DNA of 64,000 nt from Furfurilactobacillus milii (GTDB lineage Bacteria; Bacillota; Bacilli; Lactobacillales; Lactobacillaceae): assembly GCF_021654115.1 (NCBI RefSeq), contig NZ_JAIWJF010000003.1, forward strand, positions 1 to 64,000. The letters run 5' to 3'. Positions 53,353 through 62,641 of the stretch are shown in pieces. The position numbers and the translations under genes were made by a program. The stretch's first letter is position 1; each line of letters opens with the position of its first letter. Under the pieces are notes generated by a model, which was not told where the DNA came from, ran no database searches, and saw nothing but the letters and a program-made list of their open reading frames with translations.

Positions 53353-55200
53353 ATGATGGCAAAAATAAATTGGGCACGAACATATGATGTCGTTGTCATT
53401 GGCTTTGGCGCAGCTGGCGCAACTGCCAGTCGGTTTGCTGCCGACAATGGGGCAAAAGTCTTATTAGTAGATGCAGCACCATTAGGGCACGAAGGTGGTA
53501 ATACACGTTACGCTGGTCAGGTCGTTCTAACTGGGCATGATCGTGCTAAGACCAAGCGTTATTTCAAGCAGATGTTTAACAGTATTAAAATAGAAGATGA
53601 AATGTTGGATACGTATGTTGACGGAATTAATCAAATTCCAGCGTATATGCATGATTATCTCGATGTCGATGAACCGGTTAGTTACAACAAAACGCATCGT
53701 GATCCGGGTTGGCAGGACTTTGCACATGGCCTTTCGCCAGAATATTCAGAATTCGATGGGGCCGACGCGATCGATTTGACGACGGTACATGATGGTTTCT
53801 TTGACGCCACATTATGGAAGAACTTGCGTCAGCATGTGACGGATCGGACTGACCAGATTGACGTTTGGTTGGAGAGTCCGGCAATGCGTTTGATTCAAGA
53901 TCCCGAATCAAAGATGATTACGGGTGTTACAGTTAAGCGCAATGGTCATGAGGTTAACATTGCGGCCCGTAATGGTGTGGTCATGACGATGGGTGGATTT
54001 GAAAATAATAATGACGATATTCAAAACTTCATTGGTGTACCTAAGTTGAAGGTGATTGGGACCTTGTACAACAAGGGTGATGGAATTCGGATGGCACAAG
54101 AAGTTGGCGCTAGTTTCTGGCATATGCACAGTTATGAAGGATACGGTTTTGACACTGGCTTTACGTTTGAAAATCCGACTGAAGAACGGGGCAAATTTAT
54201 TCTTGGCGCCTGGCCTGAACTATCGCATGGCAGTATTTTTATTGCTGCGGATGATGGTAGTCGTTATGTACGTGAGGATGAAAATGGACGTCATGGTCAT
54301 GCTTACGAACATGGTCAATGGCATAACCCAACGGTTTACGCGCATCCTCATCTAATTTTTGACCAAGCCCAGTACGACACGATCAAAGGACAGGGTAAGT
54401 TACCATATCCTGACTTCTTTAAGCTGGTTGTTAAAGCGGATACGATTGAAGCGCTTGCTGAGAAGATCCAGGCCGATCCTAAAGTGTTGTCACAAACGGT
54501 GGCTTCCTTTAATCGCTTTGCCGATGCAGGTCGCGATGATCAATTGGGTCGTGACGGCGATAGCATGCGTGCATTAGATGACGGACCATATTATGCTGTT
54601 GAACTGGCCACTGCAGTGCTTAATACCCAGGGTGGTGCCAAACGAAATGCGAAGGCTGAAGTGCTAAACGCTGCCGGCGAACCAATTCCCCATCTATATT
54701 CTGCTGGTGAGTTTGGTGGCATCAATGCCAATCAGTATAACGGTGGTGGTAATCTTGCTGAATGTTTGATTTTTGGCAAGATTGCAGGTGAAAACGCCGC
54801 AGCACCAAAGCAGGATAAGGTTAGTGATTCTGACCAAACAGCTACGGATGCGGACACGTCTGCTTCGATTCATGAAGATTCTGAGACTGACCTTGGTGGC
54901 AACGATTTGGTGGATAATGCTACCAACTACACGGTTGGCGATAACCAATATCTAGGTAGTGCTAACAACGGTATTGGTGGTCAAATCGTGGTTCGGGTAA
55001 CTTATGCGGATCAACACATTAAAAATGTCGAAGTGTTGCAGGAAAGTGAAAGCGAAGACGTTGGTCGTAAAGCGGTGGAGGAGATTCCCCGTGAAATCGT
55101 CGCGCAAAACACAGCTGACGTTGATGCCGTTTCCGGTGCTTCGTCATCCAGCCGGGCTGTTAAGACGGCGGTTAAGGATGCGTTGAGTAAGGTTAAGTAA
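53353..55200 (+). CDS. FAD/FMN-dependent reductase, fumarate reductase-like flavoprotein
   Basis: 615 residues. FAD domain (VIGFGAAGATASRFAADNGAK at the N-terminus; HLYSAGEFGGINANQYNGGG near residue 460), an acidic Ser/Asp/Thr linker (~480-515), then a C-terminal FMN-binding domain with DAVSGASSSSR (flavinylation-type motif, Ser instead of Thr, ~residue 590). The NRLGGN motif of fumarate reductases, which holds a substrate Arg, is replaced by NQYNGGGN. With a divergent LysR, this fits the 2-enoate/phenolic acid (hydroxycinnamate) reductases of lactobacilli more than a true fumarate reductase. No signal peptide. Confidence 0.82.
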   Translation: MMAKINWARTYDVVVIGFGAAGATASRFAADNGAKVLLVDAAPLGHEGGNTRYAGQVVLTGHDRAKTKRYFKQMFNSIKIEDEMLDTYVDGINQIPAYMHDYLDVDEPVSYNKTHRDPGWQDFAHGLSPEYSEFDGADAIDLTTVHDGFFDATLWKNLRQHVTDRTDQIDVWLESPAMRLIQDPESKMITGVTVKRNGHEVNIAARNGVVMTMGGFENNNDDIQNFIGVPKLKVIGTLYNKGDGIRMAQEVGASFWHMHSYEGYGFDTGFTFENPTEERGKFILGAWPELSHGSIFIAADDGSRYVREDENGRHGHAYEHGQWHNPTVYAHPHLIFDQAQYDTIKGQGKLPYPDFFKLVVKADTIEALAEKIQADPKVLSQTVASFNRFADAGRDDQLGRDGDSMRALDDGPYYAVELATAVLNTQGGAKRNAKAEVLNAAGEPIPHLYSAGEFGGINANQYNGGGNLAECLIFGKIAGENAAAPKQDKVSDSDQTATDADTSASIHEDSETDLGGNDLVDNATNYTVGDNQYLGSANNGIGGQIVVRVTYADQHIKNVEVLQESESEDVGRKAVEEIPREIVAQNTADVDAVSGASSSSRAVKTAVKDALSKVK

Positions 55201-55237
55201 AAGTTGGGATCAGTTAGTTTTTACAATTAGATGCAAA

Positions 55238-55292
55238 GTTAAAAAGCACTCTATTCCATCGAAATTTTGATGAATAGAATGCTTCTTTTTTA
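55238..55292. terminator. Bidirectional terminator between flavoprotein and mazF
   Basis: AAAAAGCA, TCTATTC and ATC pair with GAT, AATAGA and TGCTTC around GAAATTTT, followed by TTTTTT. Confidence 0.88.
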
Positions 55293-55643
55293 GTCGTACA
55301 TTAACTGTTTCAGTCTTTGCTGTAAAAATGCATAATTGAAACTTGAAACAATTTCTCCGGAAAATTCAGCGCGCCGCTTTTTAACTGAGAAGGTATGCAG
55401 TTGTAACGGATTTATAAAACCATCGATACCAACATTAGTTTGAATGGGGATAAAAAAATCTTTTAGTCTATTGTCTACACCGTGTGTAATCGGAACAACT
55501 AAGGTAAGTCCAGTTATTGAAGTATACCCTTTAGAGCTGATAACGACAGCTGGACGACGTTTAGTGATTTCTTCTCCTTGACTAGGGCTGAAGTTAATCC
55601 AAATAATATCCTGACGATCAGGAACGTAATTATTCAAATTCAT
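55290..55643 (-). CDS. mazF: MazF/PemK-type endoribonuclease toxin
   Basis: 117 residues from ATG 55643, overlapping the antitoxin stop by 14 nt; GAGGT lies 9 nt upstream. MazF motifs: QDIIWINFSPSQGEEITKRRPAVVIS (with the conserved Arg-Pro) and VVPITHG. Cuts mRNA at specific short sequences; neutralised by the upstream antitoxin. Full length. Confidence 0.9.
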   Translation of the reverse strand: MNLNNYVPDRQDIIWINFSPSQGEEITKRRPAVVISSKGYTSITGLTLVVPITHGVDNRLKDFFIPIQTNVGIDGFINPLQLHTFSVKKRRAEFSGEIVSSFNYAFLQQRLKQLMYD

Positions 55644-55854
55644 CTGCATCGACCTCAAATCCTTCATCTAATTCAGAACCGCTGTGAGCGGCAATGTACT
55701 TAGGGTCTGTGAATGGATTACTCTTCTTAGGCAAGTAAATAATTGCACCATCACGTCCTTCGAAAACATCGAAAGTGTCATATTTCGGATGAATTTCGTG
55801 TGGAACCGTTAAAACATTTGATGAACCAACTTTGCGTATTTTGACAGATTTCAT
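55630..55854 (-). CDS. mazE: MazE-like AbrB-fold antitoxin
   Basis: 74 residues from ATG 55854 (GGGAGG upstream; the longer frame to 55980 lacks a site). SpoVT/AbrB DNA-binding fold MKSVKIRKVGSSNVLTVP, then an acidic C-terminal tail (SELDEGFEVDADEFE) that would bind the toxin. Overlaps mazF. Likely autorepressor of the pair; an AT-rich promoter (TATATATACTATATAT) lies just upstream. Confidence 0.88.
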   Translation of the reverse strand: MKSVKIRKVGSSNVLTVPHEIHPKYDTFDVFEGRDGAIIYLPKKSNPFTDPKYIAAHSGSELDEGFEVDADEFE

Positions 55855-55998
55855 TTGATTAGGCCTCCCTTGTATATATACTATATATCTTTTACTATGC
55901 TTTGTCATAGTTTTCCTCTTTTCTGTGTCATTACTAGATAACATACGTGATTCCTGGAGTGGGTAACGCGAACCAACCAAATTAATTCAAGAAAACAC

Positions 55999-56130
55999 TT
56001 GAAAGCCTTTCCAAACTATGATATATTTTTCACATTGATTTTCAATAAAACGTTTTACTAAAAACAGTGAGCTTTCATGGCTCACTTAAAATTATTTAAG
56101 TAAAACGTTTTACCAATGTAAACGTTATTC
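55999..56130 (+). promoter_or_regulatory. Ribose operon promoter with two LacI-type operators
   Basis: Promoter TTGAAA (55999-56004)-N17-TATATT (56022-56027). Two operators, TAAAACGTTTTA (56046-56057) and GTAAAACGTTTTAC (56100-56113), have centres 55 bp apart and flank a hairpin AGTGAGC/GCTCACT (56066-56086). A cre-like TGTAAACGTTATTC follows (56117-56130, two mismatches). RbsR is the likely ligand of the palindromes. Confidence 0.75.
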
Positions 56131-56150
56131 AAACCGAAGGGAGCAACACA

Positions 56151-56546
56151 ATGAAGAAGACAACAGTAATTAACTCAGATCTATCGCGTGTGATTTCAAA
56201 TATGGGTCACATGGATTGGTTATCAATTGGGGATGCCGGCATGCCGGTACCCGCAGGAACAGAGAAAATTGATCTAGCAGTTACCAAACAATTGCCAAGT
56301 TTTATCGACGTTCTAAAGAATGTTTTGGCTGAATTAGAAGTACAACACATTTATTTGGCAGAAGAAATTAAGACGGTCAACCCTGAGCAATTGACGGCAA
56401 TCAAGCAATTGTTGCCTGACACGCCAATTACGTTTGTACCGCACAGCGAATTAAAAAAAGACCTCAGTAAGACACACGCCTTTGTTCGCACTGGCGAAAT
56501 GACGGCGTACTCAAACATCATTTTGGAGAGTGGCGTGACATTCTAA
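56151..56546 (+). CDS. rbsD: D-ribose pyranase
   Basis: 131 residues, usual length. Start [21 protein letters not shown], catalytic His in [18 protein letters not shown], and C-terminal [20 protein letters not shown]. Interconverts pyranose and furanose forms of ribose to supply ribokinase. First gene of rbsD-transporter-rbsK. Confidence 0.96.
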   Translation: MKKTTVINSDLSRVISNMGHMDWLSIGDAGMPVPAGTEKIDLAVTKQLPSFIDVLKNVLAELEVQHIYLAEEIKTVNPEQLTAIKQLLPDTPITFVPHSELKKDLSKTHAFVRTGEMTAYSNIILESGVTF

Positions 56547-56577
56547 CTGTCAGCCATCATTTTATAGGAGCATAGAA

Positions 56578-57941
56578 ATGGAAGAGACGAACATGCAACA
56601 AACTTGGTTAAGCAATTATCAGACGGGTATTTATCCCGTACACCAATGTTTACCTTCTTATTAGTATCGATGATTTTCCCATTGTGGGGTGCCGCAGCTA
56701 GTTTAAATGACATCTTGATCACACAATTTAAAACCGTTTTCCAACTGAACGACTTGGCAACAGCCTTTGTTCAAAGTGCGTTTTACGGTGGCTATTTCTT
56801 GATTGCCATTCCGGCATCGCTGGTTATTAAAAAGAGTTCATACAAGTTTGCCATTATGATTGGCTTGTTTGCTTACATTGTCGGATGTAGCTTATTCTTC
56901 CCGGCATCACGAATGGCAACGTACAGCATGTTCCTAGTTGCTATTTTTGCGATTGCCATTGGGTTGAGTTTTCTGGAAACAGCGTGTGACACATATTCTT
57001 CCATGCTGGGACCGAAAAAGACGGCCAATGCGCGGTTAAACTTTTCACAAACCTTAGTACCGCTTGGTGATATGCTGGGTATCGTGCTAGGAAAATACCT
57101 GATCTTTGGTAACGGTGGGAACTTATCTGAAAAGATGTCTCACATGGCACCAGCTGCTCGTCAGGCTTATGGCGAAAAAATGTTGCAGTTAACATTGCAA
57201 CCTTACAAGTACATTCTTGGCGTGCTGCTGATTATCTTTGTGATTATTGCCTTTACAAAAATGCCAGCCGCTAAGGCCACTGCAGAAGGCGCTGAAGAAG
57301 CAACCACCGCTGATGCAAAGGCTGAAAAGGTAACATTACGTGAAACATTGAAGTATCTTTCTCATAACAAACGTTACCAACGTGGGGTTATGGCCCAATT
57401 CTTCTACGTTGGTATGCAGACAACCGTTTGGTCATTCACCATTCGTTTGGCCTTAAACCTAAACCATTCAATTAGTGATTCCGCTGCCTCAACGTTTATG
57501 ATTTTCAGTTACGCAATGTGGTTCTTTGGTAAAGTAGTGGCCAACTGGTTGATGAATCGTTTCTCAATTACGAAAGTTTTGACCATTTATTCATTCCTAG
57601 GAACATTGTCATTATTGGCAACATTCTTGATTCCAAACATGACGGCAGTTTACACCGCCATCTTAGCCAGCTTCTTCTTCGGCCCCGAATGGCCAACGAT
57701 TTATGCACACACACTGGACACAGTTACCGAAAAGAAGTACACCGAAACGTCTGGTGCCATTCTGGTTATGGCCATCATTGGTGGTGCAGTAATGCCATTG
57801 TTGCAGGGTGCCGTTTCTGATCTGACGACAATGCAATTTTCATTCATCGTGCCAGTTATCTGTTTCGTCATCGTAACGACATACTTCTTCTTTGAACATC
57901 GTTATGAAGTTGCACATCCAGAAACTGTTGCGGAACACTAA
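56578..57941 (+). pseudogene. FucP-family sugar MFS transporter (probable ribose importer) with a start-proximal frame disruption
   Basis: The transporter body (56604 onward) has 12 membrane helices and FucP-like segments (FLETACDTYSSMLGPKKTAN; FGPEWPTIYAHTLDT). It lies between rbsD and rbsK, so ribose uptake is likely. Its only well-placed start, ATG 56578 with AGGAG 7 nt upstream, is in another frame and gives a 28-codon peptide ending at 56664. The transporter frame itself opens only at a TTG (56604, no ribosome site) or ATG 56646. A single-base deletion near 56600 would explain this; a sequencing error or programmed shift is also possible. Confidence 0.7.
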
Positions 57942-57980
57942 AAGCATCGTAAGCACTACTCTTGTTTAGGTGTTTTATGG

Positions 57981-58003
57981 TAAATTGTTCATAGAACAAT
58001 TTA
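57981..58003. promoter_or_regulatory. Perfect inverted repeat between transporter and rbsK
   Basis: TAAATTGTTC-ATA-GAACAATTTA, 10-bp arms. No T-run, and 35 bp before the rbsK start: an operator or internal mRNA hairpin. Confidence 0.6.
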
Positions 58004-58037
58004 TGCGATTTATTATTGAATATAAAAGGGGACAATT

Positions 58038-58958
58038 ATGGCGAACAAAGTCGTTGTATTAGGAAGTCTAAACATGGATTCCATCCTACGGATTCCACGT
58101 CTGCCACTTGGCGGCGAAACTATGGAAATGACGGATAAAAGTTCTGCACCTGGTGGTAAGGGTGCTAACCAGGCTGTTGCTGCTGCTCGTGCTGGCGCAC
58201 AAACATCATTCATCGGTAAAGTTGGTGCTGACGATGCCGCTGAAGTATTGCGCGATGCTTTGAAGTCAGACAACATTAGTGTTGAACATGTCACGACGGA
58301 TGAACAACGCGGTTCTGGTCAAGCGTTCATTTTATTGCAAGAAAGTGGTCAAAACTCGATTCTTGTTTACGCTGGTTCTAACCAGTCATTAAGTAAGGCC
58401 GATGTTGATGCTGCCAAAGATGTGATCAAAGATGCCGATTTCTTGATTTCTCAATTTGAGACACCAATTGAAACGACGACGTATGCATTTGAGTACGCGC
58501 AATCCGTTGGCGTAACGACCATCTTAAACCCAGCACCAGCGATCCCAACGATCCCAGCTGATCTATTAAAGGTCACTGATTTGATTGCACCAAACGAAAC
58601 AGAATCCGCAACCATCACTGGTATCGAAGTGACTGATGCCGCTTCAATGTTGTTGAACGCTGCTAAGTTCGCTCAAATGGGTTGTAAGGAACTGATCATT
58701 ACCGTTGGTGCCCGTGGCGCCTTTTATGCGAACCAGAACGGTAGTGGTTTCGTTGATGCATTCAAAGTGAAGGCCGTTGACACAACAGCTGCCGGGGACA
58801 CATTCCTTGGCGCTTTAAGTTCACAATTGAAGCCAGACTTCAGTAACATGCGTGAGGCCATTACGTTTGCTAACCACGCTTCATCGATTACTGTTCAACG
58901 TCTTGGTGCTCAGCCTTCAATTCCAACACTGGATGAGATTAAGGCAGAATATAAATAA
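58038..58958 (+). CDS. rbsK: Ribokinase
   Basis: 306 residues of the PfkB family: N-terminal VLGSLNMDSILRI and PGGKGANQAVAAARAG, and the C-terminal anion hole/catalytic DTTAAGDTFLGAL with the Asp base. Phosphorylates ribose at O-5. AAAGGGG site. Last gene of the ribose operon, ends 75 bp before the IS element. Confidence 0.96.
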   Translation: MANKVVVLGSLNMDSILRIPRLPLGGETMEMTDKSSAPGGKGANQAVAAARAGAQTSFIGKVGADDAAEVLRDALKSDNISVEHVTTDEQRGSGQAFILLQESGQNSILVYAGSNQSLSKADVDAAKDVIKDADFLISQFETPIETTTYAFEYAQSVGVTTILNPAPAIPTIPADLLKVTDLIAPNETESATITGIEVTDAASMLLNAAKFAQMGCKELIITVGARGAFYANQNGSGFVDAFKVKAVDTTAAGDTFLGALSSQLKPDFSNMREAITFANHASSITVQRLGAQPSIPTLDEIKAEYK

Positions 58959-59084
58959 GTAAGTTACCGATTTTGAGTTCGGTAAAAGACATCATTCATG
59001 AAAGCTGTTGCTTTTGTGATAATCCCTTCATGATTGACAGATGAAATATCATAATTCATCTATCAATCATGGAGGGATTTTTCT

Positions 59085-59756
59085 ATGCCTAGATCAAGAC
59101 ATACAACACGACAAAAACTGGCAATCATTATGGAGTATCAGCAACAAGAAATTTCTTTAAGCACCTTCGCCAAGATGAAGCGAATTACCCCCAAGACACT
59201 TAAACGTTGGATTGGACTTTTCCAACGATATGGACCCGCAGGATTACAAGCAGTGCGAAACAATGCCCACTATTCTCAAACGTTTAAACTAAGGGTCGTT
59301 CAAGCATACTTGGCAGGCGAAGGTACACTTGAAACGCTTAGCATAAAATTTGGTTTACGTGGAACACGACAACTTGAAGAATGGATTTCAAAGTATAATG
59401 GAGACAAATTAACGGCTTCGCCGTCTAGAAAGCAGGTCCCCATCATGAGTCGAAAAACAACTTTCGAAGAACGCATTGAAATTGTCGAATACGTTGTTAA
59501 GGGTGAACATAGTTACACTGAGACAGCTAATCATTTTCAAGTTTCATATCAACAAGCTCGTTCATGGGTCTTGAAGGCCAAAAATGGTGGTTATTAGGCA
59601 CTAGTGGATAACCGTGGTCACCGCAAACCAGAGCACGAACTAACTGATTTAGATAAGGCCAACCTCCGCATTCGCCAGTTAGAATCGCAGCTCAAAGATC
59701 AGGAGTTATATAAAGCATTCGCAAAAAAATTACAGGAACTTCAGCGCAAGGGGTGA
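59085..59756 (+). pseudogene. IS3-family orfA with internal TAG stop
   Basis: Two HTH units (LSTFAKMKRITPKTLKRWIG; YTETANHFQVSYQQARSWVL) typical of IS3 OrfA. A TAG at 59595-59597 follows NGGY; beyond it the same frame continues with a leucine-zipper-like segment (LRIRQLESQLKDQELYKAF) and reaches TGA at 59754. One nonsense change probably inactivated it. The A7 frameshift site lies after the TAG and so is not reached. Confidence 0.88.
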
Positions 59757-60645
59757 ATCAACAACACCGACTGGCCTACCACGCAATCAAGGAAGTCAGT
59801 CAAGGACAGCAGGAGCCATCACAAAGTTATTAGGCCTTATTGGGATCAGCCGTCAGGCCTATCATAAAGGTTTGAATCGTTCAGAGACTGCTTGGGAGCA
59901 GCGAGACCGAGCACTTAAGGAACGAACACAGTATTGGTTCGATTTTCATCACCAAGGTATCGGAGCTGGAAATCTCTTGATCAATCTCCAACATGATAAA
60001 TTGATTGACTTCGCAGTTACGATAAAAATGGTTCGTCGTGTGATGCGTGAACTCGGACTGAAATGTCAAATTCGGGTTAAGAAACATCATCGACGTAAAG
60101 AAAGTGAGCAGTATATCTTAGACAACGTGCTCAACCAGGACTTTGACGTGGAGGTGCCCAATGAGGTCTGGCTGTCTGATTCAACAGAGTTAACGTACGG
60201 CGTAAACGGCCAGTACAAGATGCGCTTAAGTGGCGTCATGGACCTCTATGGACGCCGATTGTTGTCTTACAATCTTAGCGTTACTGAGACTGCGGCAGCG
60301 GAGATTCAAGTTTTTCACCGTGCGTTTGAGGCATCTGGCGATGTTCATCCACTGGTGCATACGGATCGTGGCCCAGCGTACACAGCCGGAGCATTTAATA
60401 ACTTTTTAAGTCGTCATCATGTCCCGAGAAGCATGTCTCGTCCAGGAACACCATATGATAACGCCCCAATGGAACGCTGGTGGAATGAGTTCAAACTTCG
60501 CTGGATGGATCGTCATCCGCTGGCAAAGACCTACCAAGAGCTCGTGGAGTTGGTTGAAGACGGCATCGAATACTTCAATCATCATAATCGTTCGGCACAA
60601 AGAAACGGCCTCACTCCAGATGAATACTGGAATGAAGCCGTTTAG
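59753..60645 (+). pseudogene. IS3-family orfB (DDE transposase) with frame break
   Basis: The N-terminal part (NQQHRLAYHAIKEVSQG) reads in the frame starting at 59753 and stops at 59831; the rest (ITKLLGLIGISRQAYHKG onward) is in another frame, so one base was gained or lost near 59810-59818. Downstream, the DDE catalytic core is intact: Asp in WLSDSTELTYG, Asp in VHTDRGPAYT, Glu in NAPMERWWNEFK. C-terminus as IS3 (NGLTPDEYW). Confidence 0.88.
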
Positions 60646-60680
60646 AGACAAACAAAAGTTTATATTATTTCATCTGTCAA

Positions 60681-60993
60681 CTTGACAGGGCCTAGTGCAG
60701 TGAGCGGCCTTTTGTGAGTTTTAAAAAAGTGGCGTCACTACGATGATATTTTTTCCAAATACCTAAATGTTAGATTTGTCGCAAACATAATGCAAAATTG
60801 ACTGACACTGCCTTGAGATGTTTCTATCAGTTATCTCTAATGTATTGAATTCGTTATTTACTTTGTCATACTGAATTTATTCAATGTTTTGTAGCTGCTT
60901 TTGAAAGCGCTTTCTATTTCTAAAAAGAAACGTTATTCAAATTTGTGTTAGCTACGTTTAGTGACAAAAATTTAGTTGTTGGGGGAGTTCATA
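60681..60993 (+). promoter_or_regulatory. Upstream region of YfcC-like transporter with cre-like palindrome
   Basis: TGAAAGCGCTTTCT (60902-60915) is a near-consensus cre (last base differs) and a perfect AGAAAGCGCTTTCT-like palindrome core. Otherwise AT-rich, no gene. Confidence 0.6.
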
Positions 60994-62529
60994 ATGACCA
61001 GTACGATCAAGAAAAGGTTTCACATTAAAATGCCAGGTGCATTCACGATTTTATTTTTCCTTACGATTGTCGCAGTGATGCTTACGTGGTTTGTACCGGC
61101 TGGCAGTTACGCGAAAATGCAGTATAGTAGCAATCATTTACAAGTTACGTCACCGACCGGTATTAAAAGTTCTTTGCCTGCGACGCAGGAGACGTTGAAC
61201 AAATTACATGTGAAAATTGATATCGCACAGTTCAAGTCAGGTGCAATTAGTAAACCAGTTTCGATTCCGAATACATATAAACGGTTAAAACAACATCCGG
61301 CAAGTGTTCTCAGTATTTTTACCAGTATGGTTAATGGCACTATTGAAGCCGTTGACATTATGATTTTCATTCTAGTTTTGGGTGGTTTGATCGGAATTGT
61401 TAAAGCAAGTGGTTCCTTTGAAGCGGGTTTAATGGCTTTAACGAAAAAAACAAAAGGTCATGAATTTGCTCTCGTATTTTTAGTGGCAGTTTTGCTACTT
61501 CTTGGCGGTACACTTTGTGGAATTGAAGAAGAGGCCGTTGCATTTTATCCAATTTTGGTACCAGTTTTTATTGCCATGGGATATGATTCGATTGTTTGTG
61601 TTGGAGCAATATTTTTGGCAAGTTCTGTGGGCACCACATTTTCAACAATTAATCCGTTTTCAGTCGTTATTGCTTCAAACGCGGCGGGCACGAATTTTAC
61701 TCAAGGTCTAGCTGGTCGTGTTGTCGGGTTAATCATTGCGGGATGTTTTGTTCTTTGGTATTTGTACCGCTATGCTCGAAAGGTGCAGCAGAATCCTAAG
61801 TTTTCCTATTCATATGACGATCATGATTCATTTAATGAAATGTGGTCCGTTTCCTCAGAAAATGCAACTGACCTAACCTTTGATGCAAAGAAGAAACTGA
61901 TTTTGATACTGTTTGCAATGGCCTTTCCAATTATGATTTGGGGAGTAATGGCAGAGGGATGGGCATTTCCCGACATGGCTTCGTCATTTCTGATAATTGC
62001 AGTGATTATCATGTTTATTACGTGTTTTGGAAAACATGGACTGGGCGAAAAGGGTGTTGTTGATGCATTCGTTAGTGGTTCTTCAAGTCTGGTAGGAGTT
62101 TCTTTAATTATTGGTTTGGCACGAGGTATTAACTTAGTACTCAATAATGGATACATTTCCGATACTATCCTGCATGCCTCTACGCAAGCTGTTTCTCATA
62201 TGAGTGGTCCGTTATTTATCGTTGTCATGATGTTTGTCTTCTTTGTTCTTGGTTTTATCGTGCCATCTTCATCTGGATTGGCTGTGTTGGCCATGCCAAT
62301 TTTGGCACCACTTGCAGATACGGTAAACATTCCACGGTACACGGTGGTAACGGCCTATCAATTTGGACAGTACGCGATGTTATTTCTAGCGCCGACAGGT
62401 TTGGTTATGGCGACATTGCAGATGTTGGATATGAAATATTCGCATTGGATTCGCTTTGTTTGGCCTGTCGTAGTGTTCGTACTTGTCTTCGGTGGTGGCT
62501 TATTAGTGGCGGAAGTATTGTTGTCCTGA
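60994..62529 (+). CDS. YfcC-family (AIT) amino-acid transporter, possibly ArcD-like
   Basis: 511 residues from ATG 60994 (GGGGGAG upstream). About 12 membrane helices; N-terminal IKMPGAFTILFFLTIVAVML and TWFVPAGSYA are typical of the YfcC/DUF-type arginine/ornithine or C4-dicarboxylate carriers, as is GTLCGIEEEAVAFYPILVP. arcA begins 1.4 kb downstream, so exchange of arginine for ornithine is a reasonable guess. A cre-like box upstream indicates catabolite control, as for arc genes. Confidence 0.8.
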   Translation: MTSTIKKRFHIKMPGAFTILFFLTIVAVMLTWFVPAGSYAKMQYSSNHLQVTSPTGIKSSLPATQETLNKLHVKIDIAQFKSGAISKPVSIPNTYKRLKQHPASVLSIFTSMVNGTIEAVDIMIFILVLGGLIGIVKASGSFEAGLMALTKKTKGHEFALVFLVAVLLLLGGTLCGIEEEAVAFYPILVPVFIAMGYDSIVCVGAIFLASSVGTTFSTINPFSVVIASNAAGTNFTQGLAGRVVGLIIAGCFVLWYLYRYARKVQQNPKFSYSYDDHDSFNEMWSVSSENATDLTFDAKKKLILILFAMAFPIMIWGVMAEGWAFPDMASSFLIIAVIIMFITCFGKHGLGEKGVVDAFVSGSSSLVGVSLIIGLARGINLVLNNGYISDTILHASTQAVSHMSGPLFIVVMMFVFFVLGFIVPSSSGLAVLAMPILAPLADTVNIPRYTVVTAYQFGQYAMLFLAPTGLVMATLQMLDMKYSHWIRFVWPVVVFVLVFGGGLLVAEVLLS

Positions 62530-62641
62530 CACTGTGCTACTAATTCGGGATGAATGGCAATTAACGAGCTAAGTGATTCCCTGGTTATGAAGACAGATGA
62601 GTACATTCAAGAGAAATCATGCATAAATCGACGCGAGAAGT

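Larger units (their letters stand above)
59034..60680 (+). mobile_element. IS3-family insertion sequence, decayed
   Basis: 1.65-kb element bounded by inverted ends TTGACAGATGAAATA (59034-59048) and its complement (60666-60680). It contains orfA, an A7 slippery run (59723-59729) for -1 frameshifting, and orfB with the DDE integrase. orfA carries a stop in frame and orfB a one-base frame break, so it should not make an active transposase. It lies 75 bp past rbsK and not inside a gene. Confidence 0.9.

Noticed and set aside
53353-55200. Straightforward fumarate reductase call
   Set aside because: The NRLGGN substrate-Arg motif is replaced by NQYNGGGN, so the substrate is uncertain.
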